Assembly (NCBI RefSeq): GCF_000717275.1
Contig: NZ_JNYV01000004.1
Coordinates: forward strand, 664,023 to 728,022
Source: Kitasatospora arboriphila
GTDB taxonomy: Bacteria > Actinomycetota > Actinomycetes > Mycobacteriales > Mycobacteriaceae
DNA: 64,000 nt
Reading direction: 5' to 3'
Part shown: one piece after another, positions 42,913-51,440 of the stretch
Layout of the letters: each line of letters opens with the position of its first letter
How positions within the stretch are numbered: position 1 is the stretch's first letter
Notes under the pieces: generated by a model
The model's database searches: none
Seen by the model: only the letters and a program-made list of their open reading frames with translations
What the model was told of the DNA's origin: nothing
Translations under genes and position numbers: made by a program

Positions 42913-43484
42913 CGACCGGATGCAGCGCTGAGTGCTGCGTCGATCAGCGCCGGGATGGCGGGGTGTTCGGTGTTCTCGGGCAGCGCGTCGATGGGCCACC
43001 AATCCAGATCCACCGACTCGTCGCTGCGGACGATGGCAGGCAGGGTGCCGTCGGCATTGTCGGCGGCAAACGCCGCGAACCGTAGGTCGAGGTGCCGGGT
43101 GGGTACACCCAGCGAGCAGGTGATCGGGTGTGTGTGGATCTGGACCAGCTCCGGTACGACGTCGAGGCCGGCGATCCCGGATTCCTCTCGCGCCTCGCGA
43201 GTGGCGACGTCGGCGATGGTCTCGTCCGTGTCCTCGCAGTGCCCACCGAGCTGGATCCACTTGCCGACCCGGGGATGCAAGGTGAGCAGCACGTGGGTAC
43301 GGGCCGCGTTGATCACGATGGTCGACGCGGTGATGTGCCCCGCCGCACTCTCGCGAAGGCACCCGCGCGGTGCGGCCGCCAGGAACGCGAGCACGGTGTG
43401 ACGTAACGAATCCTGGTGCGGGTCAGGCGCCTGCCATCCGGTGAGCAGTTCGGTGGTCGAGCGGTGCAGGCTCTGGGCGCTCAC
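42909..43484 (-). CDS. Nudix hydrolase, third gene of the fbiA-fbiB operon
   Basis: 191 residues. Nudix box [24 protein letters not shown] (about 96-119), preceded by VGKWIQLGG, which fits the GX5EX7REUXEEXGU pattern. The N-terminal 45 residues are helical and specific to this group. The start GTG 43484 overlaps the fbiB stop in a 4-bp GTGA, so it is co-translated with F420 genes. It may clear an F420-related or other nucleotide; this is inferred from position only. Confidence 0.8.
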   Translation of the reverse strand: MSAQSLHRSTTELLTGWQAPDPHQDSLRHTVLAFLAAAPRGCLRESAAGHITASTIVINAARTHVLLTLHPRVGKWIQLGGHCEDTDETIADVATREAREESGIAGLDVVPELVQIHTHPITCSLGVPTRHLDLRFAAFAADNADGTLPAIVRSDESVDLDWWPIDALPENTEHPAIPALIDAALSAASGR

Positions 43485-44824
43485 AGTTCCACCACCAGGT
43501 CGTCGACGTTCGCGGGGGACCTCGGTTCCAGTCGGCCGGCGGGGAATCCGATCGCCACTGCGCCCAGCGGTTCCCAATCGGCAGGGAGCCCGAGCTCGGC
43601 TCTCACCACGTCCGGCGCGAAGATCGTCGAACCCACCCAGCAACTCCCGACATCACGCACGGCCAGTGCAACGAGCAGTCCCTGCACGGCGGCGCCGGCG
43701 GCCACGGTGAACATCGTGTGCTCCGCCGCCGTCCTCCGGGCGTCCGGATAGTCGTGCCGCCCATCGCCTGTCAGCACGGGAATGACGACTTCTGGCGCCC
43801 GATAGAGCAATTGACCGCGCGCCACCCTCTTGCTGATCGACGATTCGGTCTTGCCGTCTTCGGTCAGGTCGTGATGCCACTGGAGCGCCATGGCGTCCAG
43901 CAACGCAACGCGACGCGTGCGGTCGCGCAGCCACACGAAGCGCACCGGACGGCTGTGGTGCGGTGCAGGCGCGGTCAGGGCGTCGGCGAACGCTGCCCTC
44001 ATCACGTCGGCCGGTACCGGTTCGTCGGTGAAATCACGGACCGACCTGCGCATGAGGAGCGCTTGCCGTCGACCCACATCGATGGCTTCGGCAGTACCCA
44101 ACCAGAACAGGTCTTCCTCGCCGGGGCGAAGGAGATCCCTTGCGGTGGTGCCGTTTTCGCGCGGAGTCAGACCACGCACCACGGCCACCGGGATCTCGCC
44201 CAGTTTGCCCTTGACGAGATCGGCGGCAGCGGCGAGTTCGTCGGCGACGGCGATGTCGGTGACGATCAGCGGATTGCCGTACTCGTCGACCGAACCCTCG
44301 TACGGGTGGGTGACAGCGATACCTGCGGCTCCGATTGCCACGTCGGTCTGTCCGACCCGCCAGGCCCGTCCCATCGTGTCTGTGATCAACACGGCCACGT
44401 CGATGCCCAGCCGGTCGCGCAGGGACGCGCGCAGGGCCGCAGCGCTGGCGTCAGGATCGGTGGGAAGCAGTGCCAATTCGTCACCGTCGACGTTGGAGCC
44501 GTCGACGCCCGATGCTGCCTGGACGATGCCGAGCTTGTTCTCGGTGATCAGTGTGCGGCCCTTGCGGGCCACCACCCGCACCGCTTCGGAGTCCACGAGG
44601 GCGCGACGGGCGATGTCGCGGGCTTCGGGCTCGGTGGGGGCCGGCACCATCCGGCCCTCGACCTTCGAGATGATCTTGCTGGTCACCACCAAGATGTCGC
44701 CGGTACGCAACCAATCGGCCGCCGTTGCCAACGCACCGGCGAGGTCGTCACCCGCCCGGAACCGCGGCAGGCCGGTGATCGGCAGGATCTGGATCGTCCC
44801 ACCGGCGGCGTGGTCCTCATCCAT
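43481..44824 (-). CDS. fbiB: Bifunctional F420 biosynthesis protein FbiB
   Basis: 447 residues, two domains. N-terminal F420:gamma-glutamyl ligase CofE type (about 1-245): [41 protein letters not shown]-terminal nitroreductase-fold FMN domain (about 250-447): [38 protein letters not shown]. FbiB adds the poly-glutamate tail and reduces dehydro-F420-0. ATG 44824 overlaps the fbiA end by 8 bp; an in-frame ATG at 44845 is less likely. Confidence 0.95.
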   Translation of the reverse strand: MDEDHAAGGTIQILPITGLPRFRAGDDLAGALATAADWLRTGDILVVTSKIISKVEGRMVPAPTEPEARDIARRALVDSEAVRVVARKGRTLITENKLGIVQAASGVDGSNVDGDELALLPTDPDASAAALRASLRDRLGIDVAVLITDTMGRAWRVGQTDVAIGAAGIAVTHPYEGSVDEYGNPLIVTDIAVADELAAAADLVKGKLGEIPVAVVRGLTPRENGTTARDLLRPGEEDLFWLGTAEAIDVGRRQALLMRRSVRDFTDEPVPADVMRAAFADALTAPAPHHSRPVRFVWLRDRTRRVALLDAMALQWHHDLTEDGKTESSISKRVARGQLLYRAPEVVIPVLTGDGRHDYPDARRTAAEHTMFTVAAGAAVQGLLVALAVRDVGSCWVGSTIFAPDVVRAELGLPADWEPLGAVAIGFPAGRLEPRSPANVDDLVVEL

Positions 44825-45818
44825 GCGCCACACCCACGAGATCACATGCGTCGCGGACCATCTGGGCCGTCGTCTCGGGATTGCTCATCAGCAGGGGAAC
44901 AGACGCGACCGTCACTCCGGGAATGTCGGCGGTGTCTCCCTGTGCGATGAGCCACCCGTCGAGGATGCCGTTCCCGCTACGCGCTCCATAGTGCCGACCG
45001 ACACCTTCGGGGCTCGTCTCGACGCCGATGACCGAGAGACACTCGTCGGCCATGCCGCGCAGGGGACTGGTCCCGATGATGGGGGAGATGCCGACGACCG
45101 GTGCGGCGGTTGTCCGCAACGCTCCCCGGATGCCGGGGACCGAGAGGATTGCGCCCACACTGACCACGGGGTTCGACGGTGCCAGCAAGACGATGTCGGC
45201 ATCGGCGATGGCGTCGAGAACCCCGGGCGCGGCTTTGGCATCGTCCGAACCGACCTGCGCGAACCCGTGGGTCGGGATCTGCGCCCGGTGGCGCACCCAC
45301 CATTCCTGGAAGTGGATGGCGACCTTCTCGTCCTCTTCCTTGGTGACGACGACGTGGGTCTCGTGGCGGTCGTCGGTGGCGGGCAACAGGCGAACGCCCG
45401 GATCCCACCGTCGGCACAACGCTGCGGTCACATCGCTGAGCCGGTAACCCGCGTCGAGCATCTGCGTGCGGATCAGATGGGTCGCCAGGTCGCGGTCGCC
45501 CAGCCCGAACCAATCGGGGTCGGCACCATAGGCAGCCAGTTCCTCCTTGGCGTGCCACGTCTCCCCGCGTCGGCCCCAGCCGCGCTCGGTGTCGATGCCG
45601 TCACCGAGTGTGTACATGCAGGTGTCGAGGTCCGGACAGATCCGGACCCCGTGCATCCACGCGTCGTCTCCCACGTTGACGATTGCCGTCACCTCATGGT
45701 CGGCCGGGGCGCGACCGGACGCGAGAACCTCCGGGAACGGGGTATGTCCCAGGAGCTCACGTACACCTTGCAGAAACCGGGCGCCACCGACGCCTCCGAC
45801 GAGAACCGTCACCTTCAC
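44817..45818 (-). CDS. fbiA: 2-phospho-L-lactate/PEP transferase FbiA (CofD)
   Basis: 333 residues. [17 protein letters not shown] is the CofD nucleotide/FO site, and [27 protein letters not shown] and [15 protein letters not shown] are signature segments. It moves phosphoenolpyruvate or phospholactate onto FO to make (dehydro-)F420-0. GTG 45818 is chosen; GTG 45812 two codons on is possible. Divergent from whiB2 across 344 bp, as in M. tuberculosis (Rv3260c-Rv3261). Confidence 0.95.
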   Translation of the reverse strand: MKVTVLVGGVGGARFLQGVRELLGHTPFPEVLASGRAPADHEVTAIVNVGDDAWMHGVRICPDLDTCMYTLGDGIDTERGWGRRGETWHAKEELAAYGADPDWFGLGDRDLATHLIRTQMLDAGYRLSDVTAALCRRWDPGVRLLPATDDRHETHVVVTKEEDEKVAIHFQEWWVRHRAQIPTHGFAQVGSDDAKAAPGVLDAIADADIVLLAPSNPVVSVGAILSVPGIRGALRTTAAPVVGISPIIGTSPLRGMADECLSVIGVETSPEGVGRHYGARSGNGILDGWLIAQGDTADIPGVTVASVPLLMSNPETTAQMVRDACDLVGVAHG

Positions 45819-46162
45819 AGGGAACCAGGGTAGGCGCTTGCCGAGAGTGCCAGCGAAGTGAGCCGAGTGCACGTAACGTTGCTCACGGCGACGTCGCGCA
45901 ATTTGGGGGTTTTTGCGGCGATTCGATATCCTCGCCTGACTTTTCCTCGCTCTGTGCCGTGTCGAGACAACGAAATCGGGCAGAGGGGTGATAAAGCAAT
46001 TTCCCCGCTGCGCTTGACCTAGACACCCAAACCCGTGTCTAATCACATCAGTGTCATTCCCTGTTTTGACAGCGAGAATTGTTGCGGGGCACGGGGATCG
46101 ATCACTTGTTCGAATCCGATTGACCAACTGCACAATTCGAAGTGAGATGAGGAGGCGGGACG
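45819..46162. other. 344-bp divergent intergenic region fbiA/whiB2
   Basis: No gene is seen. It carries the whiB2 promoter with GACAC elements (see 46014-46055); on the fbiA side I see no clear promoter, only AT-richer sequence around 45898-45960. Confidence 0.5.
46014..46055 (+). promoter_or_regulatory. whiB2 promoter with WhiA-like GACAC inverted repeat
   Basis: TTGACC (46014-46019), 18-bp spacer, TCTAAT (46038-46043). Between the hexamers lies TAGACAC-N8-GTGTCTA (46020-46041), and a further GTGTC sits at 46051. GACAC is the WhiA target word, and WhiA acts with the WhiB/WhiB2 protein, which is encoded just downstream. Confidence 0.65.
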
Positions 46163-46519
46163 ATGGCTCTGGAACACATGGCTACCAACAGCCTTGAACC
46201 GCAAGTCGATTCGCAATCGAATGCATCCGAAACCAACCAAACTGAACGTCCTCGCCTGAGCCTGGTCACGTCGGCATTCGATGATATGTTCGAAGCAGTC
46301 GAAGACCAGTGGCAGGACCGTGCGCTGTGCGCACAGACCGATCCAGAAGCTTTTTTCCCTGAAAAGGGCGGTTCGACCCGGGAAGCCAAGCGCATTTGCC
46401 AGGGTTGTGAAGTACGTCCGGAATGCCTGGAATACGCGCTGCACAAAGATGAACGCTTCGGAATCTGGGGCGGCCTGTCAGAGCGCGAACGTCGCCGTAT
46501 CAAGCGCGGGATCGTCTAG
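46163..46519 (+). CDS. whiB2: WhiB2/WhmD Fe-S transcriptional regulator
   Basis: 118 residues. [4Fe-4S] ligands Cys 56, 79, 82, 88 (LCAQTDPEAFFPEKGG, CQGCEVRPEC), the GIWGG turn (100-104) and a basic C-terminus ERERRRIKRGIV. The long Asn/Gln-rich N-terminus is typical of WhiB2, needed for septation and cell division in mycobacteria. GAGGAGG at 9 bp supports ATG 46163; ATG 46178 is possible. It probably works with WhiA at GACAC sites, including its own promoter. Confidence 0.95.
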   Translation: MALEHMATNSLEPQVDSQSNASETNQTERPRLSLVTSAFDDMFEAVEDQWQDRALCAQTDPEAFFPEKGGSTREAKRICQGCEVRPECLEYALHKDERFGIWGGLSERERRRIKRGIV

Positions 46520-46617
46520 GTCTCTCGCTTTTCTCTGCACCCCCCGCTCTGTGAGCTCGGGGCGTCTGCTCCGAAGCCGTCGACAGACTCGGCAAGAGTG
46601 GGTCTGTTCAACGCCTC

Positions 46618-47124
46618 TCAGGTCGGTGGCGGATCGATCGTGTCCTCGTCGACACCGAGGTGCGCAGCGACCTGCTGCACCAGGACCTCGTGCACGAGGT
46701 CCAGCAGATCTGCACCTTTTTTCGCCCTGCTCTCCAGCGGGCGGCGGAACAACAATATGCGCGCTTTGGTGGCTCGCCCCTGCGAGTCCATGCCGGACGG
46801 GATGAGCCGCGCAAGAGGGATCGGGCCATCGGCCGTCACCTCCACCGGCCATTGAACGGTCTCGGGGTCGCGCGGAAGCATCCTCGGCACGTCGTCCACC
46901 GCGATGTCCAGATCGGTCAACCGGGCGTGCCAACGCGCGTCGATCTCGGCGAATGCCTCGAGCACCACCGCATCGAACGACTGTGACCGGCTGGTCCAGG
47001 CGGGGACGTGGGTGGGCAGCAACGTCGAACGCAGTCCGCGGCCCCGCCGATCACGGACCCGGGGCACACCACGTGAGGTTCGCCGGCGCCGCGGTCGTGC
47101 CAGCGGAGGACGAATGGGAGCCAT
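46618..47124 (-). CDS. Metallopeptidase-family (zincin-1) protein with degenerate zinc site, Rv3259-like
   Basis: 168 residues. A very Arg-rich N-terminus (residues 1-32) precedes a compact domain with FDAVVLEAFAEIDARWHARL and ARILLFRRPLESRA. The zinc helix, HExxH in the PF06262 family, reads VHEVLVQQVAAHLGVDEDTID, so the second His ligand is Val and peptidase activity is doubtful. It occupies the Rv3259 position beside whiB2 and is divergent from the DUF3499 gene. Function unknown. Confidence 0.75.
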   Translation of the reverse strand: MAPIRPPLARPRRRRTSRGVPRVRDRRGRGLRSTLLPTHVPAWTSRSQSFDAVVLEAFAEIDARWHARLTDLDIAVDDVPRMLPRDPETVQWPVEVTADGPIPLARLIPSGMDSQGRATKARILLFRRPLESRAKKGADLLDLVHEVLVQQVAAHLGVDEDTIDPPPT

Positions 47125-47198
47125 AGAGCGCAAGTCTAGGCAGTCGCGGACGGTGTGTCCTGCTACGACCCGCCAGTCGGTCGGGATAATCTTCCTCC

Positions 47199-47639
47199 GT
47201 GAGGCTCCCACGTCAGTGTTCCAGGCCCGGTTGCGCCAATCCGGCGGTGGCAACTCTGACTTTTGTGTATTCGGACTCGACCGCGGTGGTCGGTCCGCTG
47301 GCGACCTCGGCCGAACCGCATTCGTGGGATCTGTGTGACACGCACGCCACCCGGATCACCGTGCCGCGGGGGTGGGAGATGTTGCGCAGTGAGGGCGGGT
47401 TCGCCCAGCCTCTGCGGGACGAGGACGATCTGACGGCTCTTGCCGAGGCTGTTCGTGAGGCAGCCGGCGGTGGGGGACTGGTGCCCCGCTCGTCGCCCGT
47501 ACGTGCCGGCGAGTCGATCGGATCCCATGAGCGCCCCGTGCCTCGCGGCAACGGTTCGCTCAGCGGACCCGATCCGCTTCCTCGTCCTCGACCAGGTCGC
47601 CGCGGGCACCTTCGAGTACTGCCTGATCCTGTCGACTGA
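47199..47639 (+). CDS. DUF3499 protein, Rv3258c-like
   Basis: 146 residues. The first 80 residues hold the conserved DUF3499 part: QCSRPGCANPAVATLTFVYSDSTAVVGPL and LCDTHATRITVPRGWEM, with three Cys and a His that could bind one zinc ion. The tail is Pro/Arg/Gly-rich and variable. Start GTG 47199. The last 80 bp overlap the convergent PAP2 gene. Function unknown; the gene order is conserved with manB. Confidence 0.85.
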   Translation: MRLPRQCSRPGCANPAVATLTFVYSDSTAVVGPLATSAEPHSWDLCDTHATRITVPRGWEMLRSEGGFAQPLRDEDDLTALAEAVREAAGGGGLVPRSSPVRAGESIGSHERPVPRGNGSLSGPDPLPRPRPGRRGHLRVLPDPVD

Positions 47640-48759
47640 ACGCCGCCTGCGAATCTGCCTGTGGCCGTCGGTCTTTGCGGTTCGTCCACGCCCGCTCGCC
47701 GTAGCGGCAACCAACCATGACGAGCGCTGCCAGGCCCCAGCCGAGGAAGAGGTCGATCACGTAGTGCTCGGCCGAATACACCAGCGTGAATGCCATCACC
47801 AGTGCGTATCCGGTGTACATCGTGCGTCCGAACGCACGGGTGCGGCCCCACATGAACATGGCCAGCAGTGCGGTGACCCCGGCGTGTAGCGACGGGATCG
47901 CGGCCACCTGGTTCGACTTCTTCTGCCCGACCTCGAGCACCTCACGGACGGGTCCGATGTGCAGGACGTCCCAACCGCGACTGGAGATGCGCTCGACGTA
48001 CGGCTGTGCGCCGTCGTGCCTAGGCTGCACCGGGCCCAGCAGGCCGCCGTCGGGGGCGTCCTCGACGGGCTGGGTGATGCAGAGCGGGAACGCCGATCCG
48101 TCGGCGACCTCGGCCGGGGTGCATTTGGCCGCCGCCCATGGCGGTGCGGCAGGCACCAGGATGTAGCCGATCAGCCCGATGAAGAAGATGGTGATGAGCC
48201 GCAAGACGAATCGACGCCACTGCAGACGATCTTTGAGCCACAGGAAGCCGGCGACCGCGTACGGAACGATGAAGTAGGACATGTACACGAAGCTCGTGAA
48301 CACCTCCCACCACTGCGCCTCGGCCATCTTGAGGTGTTCTTGCAGCCACACGGTCGGCACGACGTGGAACATCCACCGGTCCGCGTCCACCGCGAGGTGC
48401 CACTGGGTCGGCATCCCGAGGAAGGCTGCGATACCGCGAGTGGAGTCGTAGACCGCCAGCAGCACACCGAACGGCAGCCAGTCGCGCACCACCGACAGGA
48501 TGTTCCGTCGTCCGATGGATGCCGCGGCAAGCCCGAGCGCGAGGGCCACGAGAACGTACGATCGGCCGAACGACATGGTCCTGGTGGCCAGGAGCACGAT
48601 GATCGTGGCGGCCCAGATGGTGACCGTCACGCGACGGACGAGGACCAGGTTCACTCTCTCGGAAACCAGACGCGCCGCCGCGAACTCGGCGAATCGGGTT
48701 CGGGCGTACCAAGATGTAACAGGGGCGTCAGTTTTTTGGGGGCTCTGCAGTTCGGTCAT
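47560..48759 (-). CDS. PAP2-superfamily membrane protein (inositol-phosphorylceramide synthase-like)
   Basis: 399 residues with about eight transmembrane helices. Catalytic motifs of the PAP2/AUR1 type: AAIPSLHAGVTALLA (about 309-323) and YSAEHYVIDLFLGWGLAALV (about 350-369), each with its His and the Asp. The family transfers phospho-head groups or hydrolyses lipid phosphates at the outer face of the membrane. The charged C-terminus (SRQDQAVLEGARGDLVEDEE) lies in the 80-bp overlap with DUF3499. Substrate unknown. ATG 48759 is divergent to manB. Confidence 0.8.
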   Translation of the reverse strand: MTELQSPQKTDAPVTSWYARTRFAEFAAARLVSERVNLVLVRRVTVTIWAATIIVLLATRTMSFGRSYVLVALALGLAAASIGRRNILSVVRDWLPFGVLLAVYDSTRGIAAFLGMPTQWHLAVDADRWMFHVVPTVWLQEHLKMAEAQWWEVFTSFVYMSYFIVPYAVAGFLWLKDRLQWRRFVLRLITIFFIGLIGYILVPAAPPWAAAKCTPAEVADGSAFPLCITQPVEDAPDGGLLGPVQPRHDGAQPYVERISSRGWDVLHIGPVREVLEVGQKKSNQVAAIPSLHAGVTALLAMFMWGRTRAFGRTMYTGYALVMAFTLVYSAEHYVIDLFLGWGLAALVMVGCRYGERAWTNRKDRRPQADSQAAFSRQDQAVLEGARGDLVEDEEADRVR

Positions 48760-48845
48760 GATTGCGCGGCGACCCCGGTGTCGACCGAGCAGTTTTTCGC
48801 CAGTTCCAATGGATGCACATGCACCCGATGAGAAGGAGCCATTCC

Positions 48846-50240
48846 GTGGATCGTCCCGCACAGCTGTTCAGCCCCGAGTTGGTCAGCGCCGTCATCAAGG
48901 CCTACGACGTACGTGGTCTCGTCGGCGAACAGATCGACTCGGAGTTCGTCAGGAGCGTGGGAGCTTCGTTCGGCCGCCTCATGCGCACCGAGGGCCAGTT
49001 GGGACTGGTGGTGGGCCACGACATGCGGGAGTCGTCGCCGGAACTGGCCGCTGCCTTCGCGGACGGTGCACTGGCCGAGGGACTGGACGTCACGATGATC
49101 GGCCTTGCGTCCACCGACCAGCTGTACTTCGCGTCGGGAATCCTGGATCGGCCCGGCGCCATGTTCACCGCGAGTCACAACCCGGCTCGGTACAACGGCA
49201 TCAAACTGTGCCGCGCCGGCGCAAGACCTGTCGGTCAGGACACCGGACTGGCCACCATCTCGCGCGAGCTGGTGCACGGGGTGGACGGCACGGCGGCCCC
49301 CGAGAGCACCAGGGGAACCCTGACCGAGCGCGATGTGTTGGCGGACTATGCGGCGTATCTGCACAAGCTCGTCGATCTTTCCGGTCTGCGGCATCTGACG
49401 GTCGCCGTGGATGCGGGCAATGGCATGGGTGGTCACACAGTTCCGGTGGTCCTCGGCGGATCTGAGGCGTTCACCGTGCGTTCACTCTACTTCGAGCTGG
49501 ACGGAACATTTCCCAACCACGAGGCCAACCCCCTCGATCCGAAGAACCTGGTGGACCTGCAGGCGTACGTCCGCGAGACCGGGGCCGACATCGGGCTGGC
49601 CTTCGACGGGGACGCCGACCGCTGCTTCGTGGTCGATGAGCTGGGTGAACCCGTGTCGCCGTCGGCGGTGACCGCGCTGGTGGCCGAACGCGAGCTCGCA
49701 AAGAATCCGGGCGCCATCGTGATTCACAATCTGATCACTTCACGCGCGGTTCCCGAGCTGGTCACAGAGCTGGGCGGGACGCCGGTGGTGACCCGTGTTG
49801 GGCATTCGTTCATCAAGCAGGAGATGGCCGACACCGGTGCGGTGTTCGGCGGTGAACACTCCGCGCACTACTACTTCAAGGACTTCTGGAACGCCGACTC
49901 GGGGCTGCTCGCTGCGTTGCACGTGCTTGCCGCGCTTGGTGCCTCAGATCAGCCGCTGTCGGCGATGATGGCGCGTTACGAGCGTTACAAGAGCTCAGGA
50001 GAAATCAACTCAACGGTCGACGACCAGGTCGCACGCACGGCTGCCGTTCTCGCGGATTTCGGTGACGAGATCACCGAGACCACCCGGATGGACGGCGTCA
50101 CCGTGGATCTCGCAGATGGGTCCTGGTTCAATCTGCGTGCCTCCAACACCGAGCCCCTGCTGCGGCTCAACGTCGAGGCGCCGACCGCGGAGCGGGTGAA
50201 CGAGCTGGTCGACCGCATCCTCGGGGTGGTGCGGGGCTGA
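48846..50240 (+). CDS. manB: Phosphomannomutase/phosphoglucomutase ManB (PmmA)
   Basis: 464 residues, alpha-D-phosphohexomutase family. Phosphoserine loop TASHNPARYNGIK, metal loop DGDADRC (in LAFDGDADRCFVV), sugar loop GGEHSAHYYFKD and phosphate loop LRASNTEPLLRLNVEA. It converts mannose-6-P to mannose-1-P for GDP-mannose, used in PIM, LM/LAM and mannoproteins. GTG 48846 with AAGGAG is the start. First gene of manB-SIS-manA. Confidence 0.95.
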   Translation: MDRPAQLFSPELVSAVIKAYDVRGLVGEQIDSEFVRSVGASFGRLMRTEGQLGLVVGHDMRESSPELAAAFADGALAEGLDVTMIGLASTDQLYFASGILDRPGAMFTASHNPARYNGIKLCRAGARPVGQDTGLATISRELVHGVDGTAAPESTRGTLTERDVLADYAAYLHKLVDLSGLRHLTVAVDAGNGMGGHTVPVVLGGSEAFTVRSLYFELDGTFPNHEANPLDPKNLVDLQAYVRETGADIGLAFDGDADRCFVVDELGEPVSPSAVTALVAERELAKNPGAIVIHNLITSRAVPELVTELGGTPVVTRVGHSFIKQEMADTGAVFGGEHSAHYYFKDFWNADSGLLAALHVLAALGASDQPLSAMMARYERYKSSGEINSTVDDQVARTAAVLADFGDEITETTRMDGVTVDLADGSWFNLRASNTEPLLRLNVEAPTAERVNELVDRILGVVRG

Positions 50241-50315
50241 GCAGACCGCGGTGAGGGGTGGCTCGGACGGCAATTCTTCCGCTCCCGAACGGGTGCGGAC
50301 CATTAGTCTGGTCTC

Positions 50316-51440
50316 ATGCTGACCGGAGCTCCAGACCTCGACGACGTCACCGCACTGCTCGACGCAGACGTCGACGGTCTGCTGCCCGCTTCGGCGCTGG
50401 CCGGTGCGCAGTGTCGCGCAGTGTCAGCGGCCCTCAGCGAAGGAGTTCTGGAGCCTCTGGGCCACCTACGGCCACGGGCCGTCGTGATCGTCTGTGGCGT
50501 CGGGCCGGCCGGACGAGCGGCGGCCCTGGTTCTGGCGCTGGCCGCGCCTCATATCGACGTGCCGCTGGTCAAGTCCGAAACGGTGCCGTCGTGGGTGGGT
50601 CCTCTCGACGTGGTCGTGATCGCCGGTGACGATGCCGGCGATCCCAGGCTCGCCGACGCGGCGGCCCGTGCCGGACGCCGGCAGGCCGAGGTTGTTGTCG
50701 CCGGACCCGTGGAGGGGCCACTGCGCGACGCGCTGGCCGGGCGGGTGCTGGACATGTCGCCGCGGGTTCCGGTGCCTGCGCGTTTCCGCTTCACCCACTA
50801 TGTATGCGCCTACCTGGCCGTTCTCGCCGGCCTGCAATCGGTCCGGGTGACCGGGCGCCACCCCGACCTCGAAGCGCTCGCCGACCAGCTCGACACCGAA
50901 GCCGCCGGTAACCACCCCGCCAACGAGCTGTTCCACAATGCTGCAAAGGAACTGGCGGCGCGGTTGGTCGGGCATCCCACGGTATGGGCGGCAGACACCC
51001 CGGCCGCGCTGGCGCTCGCCGTGCATGCGTCGAGGAGTGTCTTCGCAAGTGCCGGGATCGTCAGTACGGCAACGGATCTCGGCGACGTGCTGGCGGCGGC
51101 GCCGGTGCTGGCCAAAGGGGGCGGAGCATTGTCGCCCGACTTCGATCCCATCTTCCACGACGCGCAGATCGACGGCCCGGTCGCCGGACCGCAGGTTCGG
51201 GTACAAGTATTGACCACTCCCGATCGCGAGTGGCAGATCCGTCGTCGCCTCGGAGTGCTGCCGGATGCCGATGTGGTGACCAGTGGCCCCGCGTCTCCAC
51301 CGGTCGGCGGTCAACCGGCGCCCGGCACACATGCCGACGGGCCGGCGCCAAGCGGACTGGAAGATGTTGTGCCTCTGATGATCTTGGGATCGAGGGTTGA
51401 CATGGCGGGTGCCTACCTGCGGCTGGTCGGGGATCGTTGA
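50316..51440 (+). CDS. SIS-domain (TobH-like) protein between manB and manA
   Basis: 374 residues. An N-terminal Rossmann-like part (PRAVVIVCGVGPAGRAAALVLAL, VVVIAGDDAGDPRLADAAARAGRR) and a C-terminal part with NHPANELFHNAAKELAARLVG resemble SIS isomerases of the phosphomannose-isomerase-like C-terminal group (Rv3256c). It could isomerise or bind a phosphosugar next to ManA. The stop overlaps the manA start by one base (TGATG). Confidence 0.8.
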   Translation: MLTGAPDLDDVTALLDADVDGLLPASALAGAQCRAVSAALSEGVLEPLGHLRPRAVVIVCGVGPAGRAAALVLALAAPHIDVPLVKSETVPSWVGPLDVVVIAGDDAGDPRLADAAARAGRRQAEVVVAGPVEGPLRDALAGRVLDMSPRVPVPARFRFTHYVCAYLAVLAGLQSVRVTGRHPDLEALADQLDTEAAGNHPANELFHNAAKELAARLVGHPTVWAADTPAALALAVHASRSVFASAGIVSTATDLGDVLAAAPVLAKGGGALSPDFDPIFHDAQIDGPVAGPQVRVQVLTTPDREWQIRRRLGVLPDADVVTSGPASPPVGGQPAPGTHADGPAPSGLEDVVPLMILGSRVDMAGAYLRLVGDR

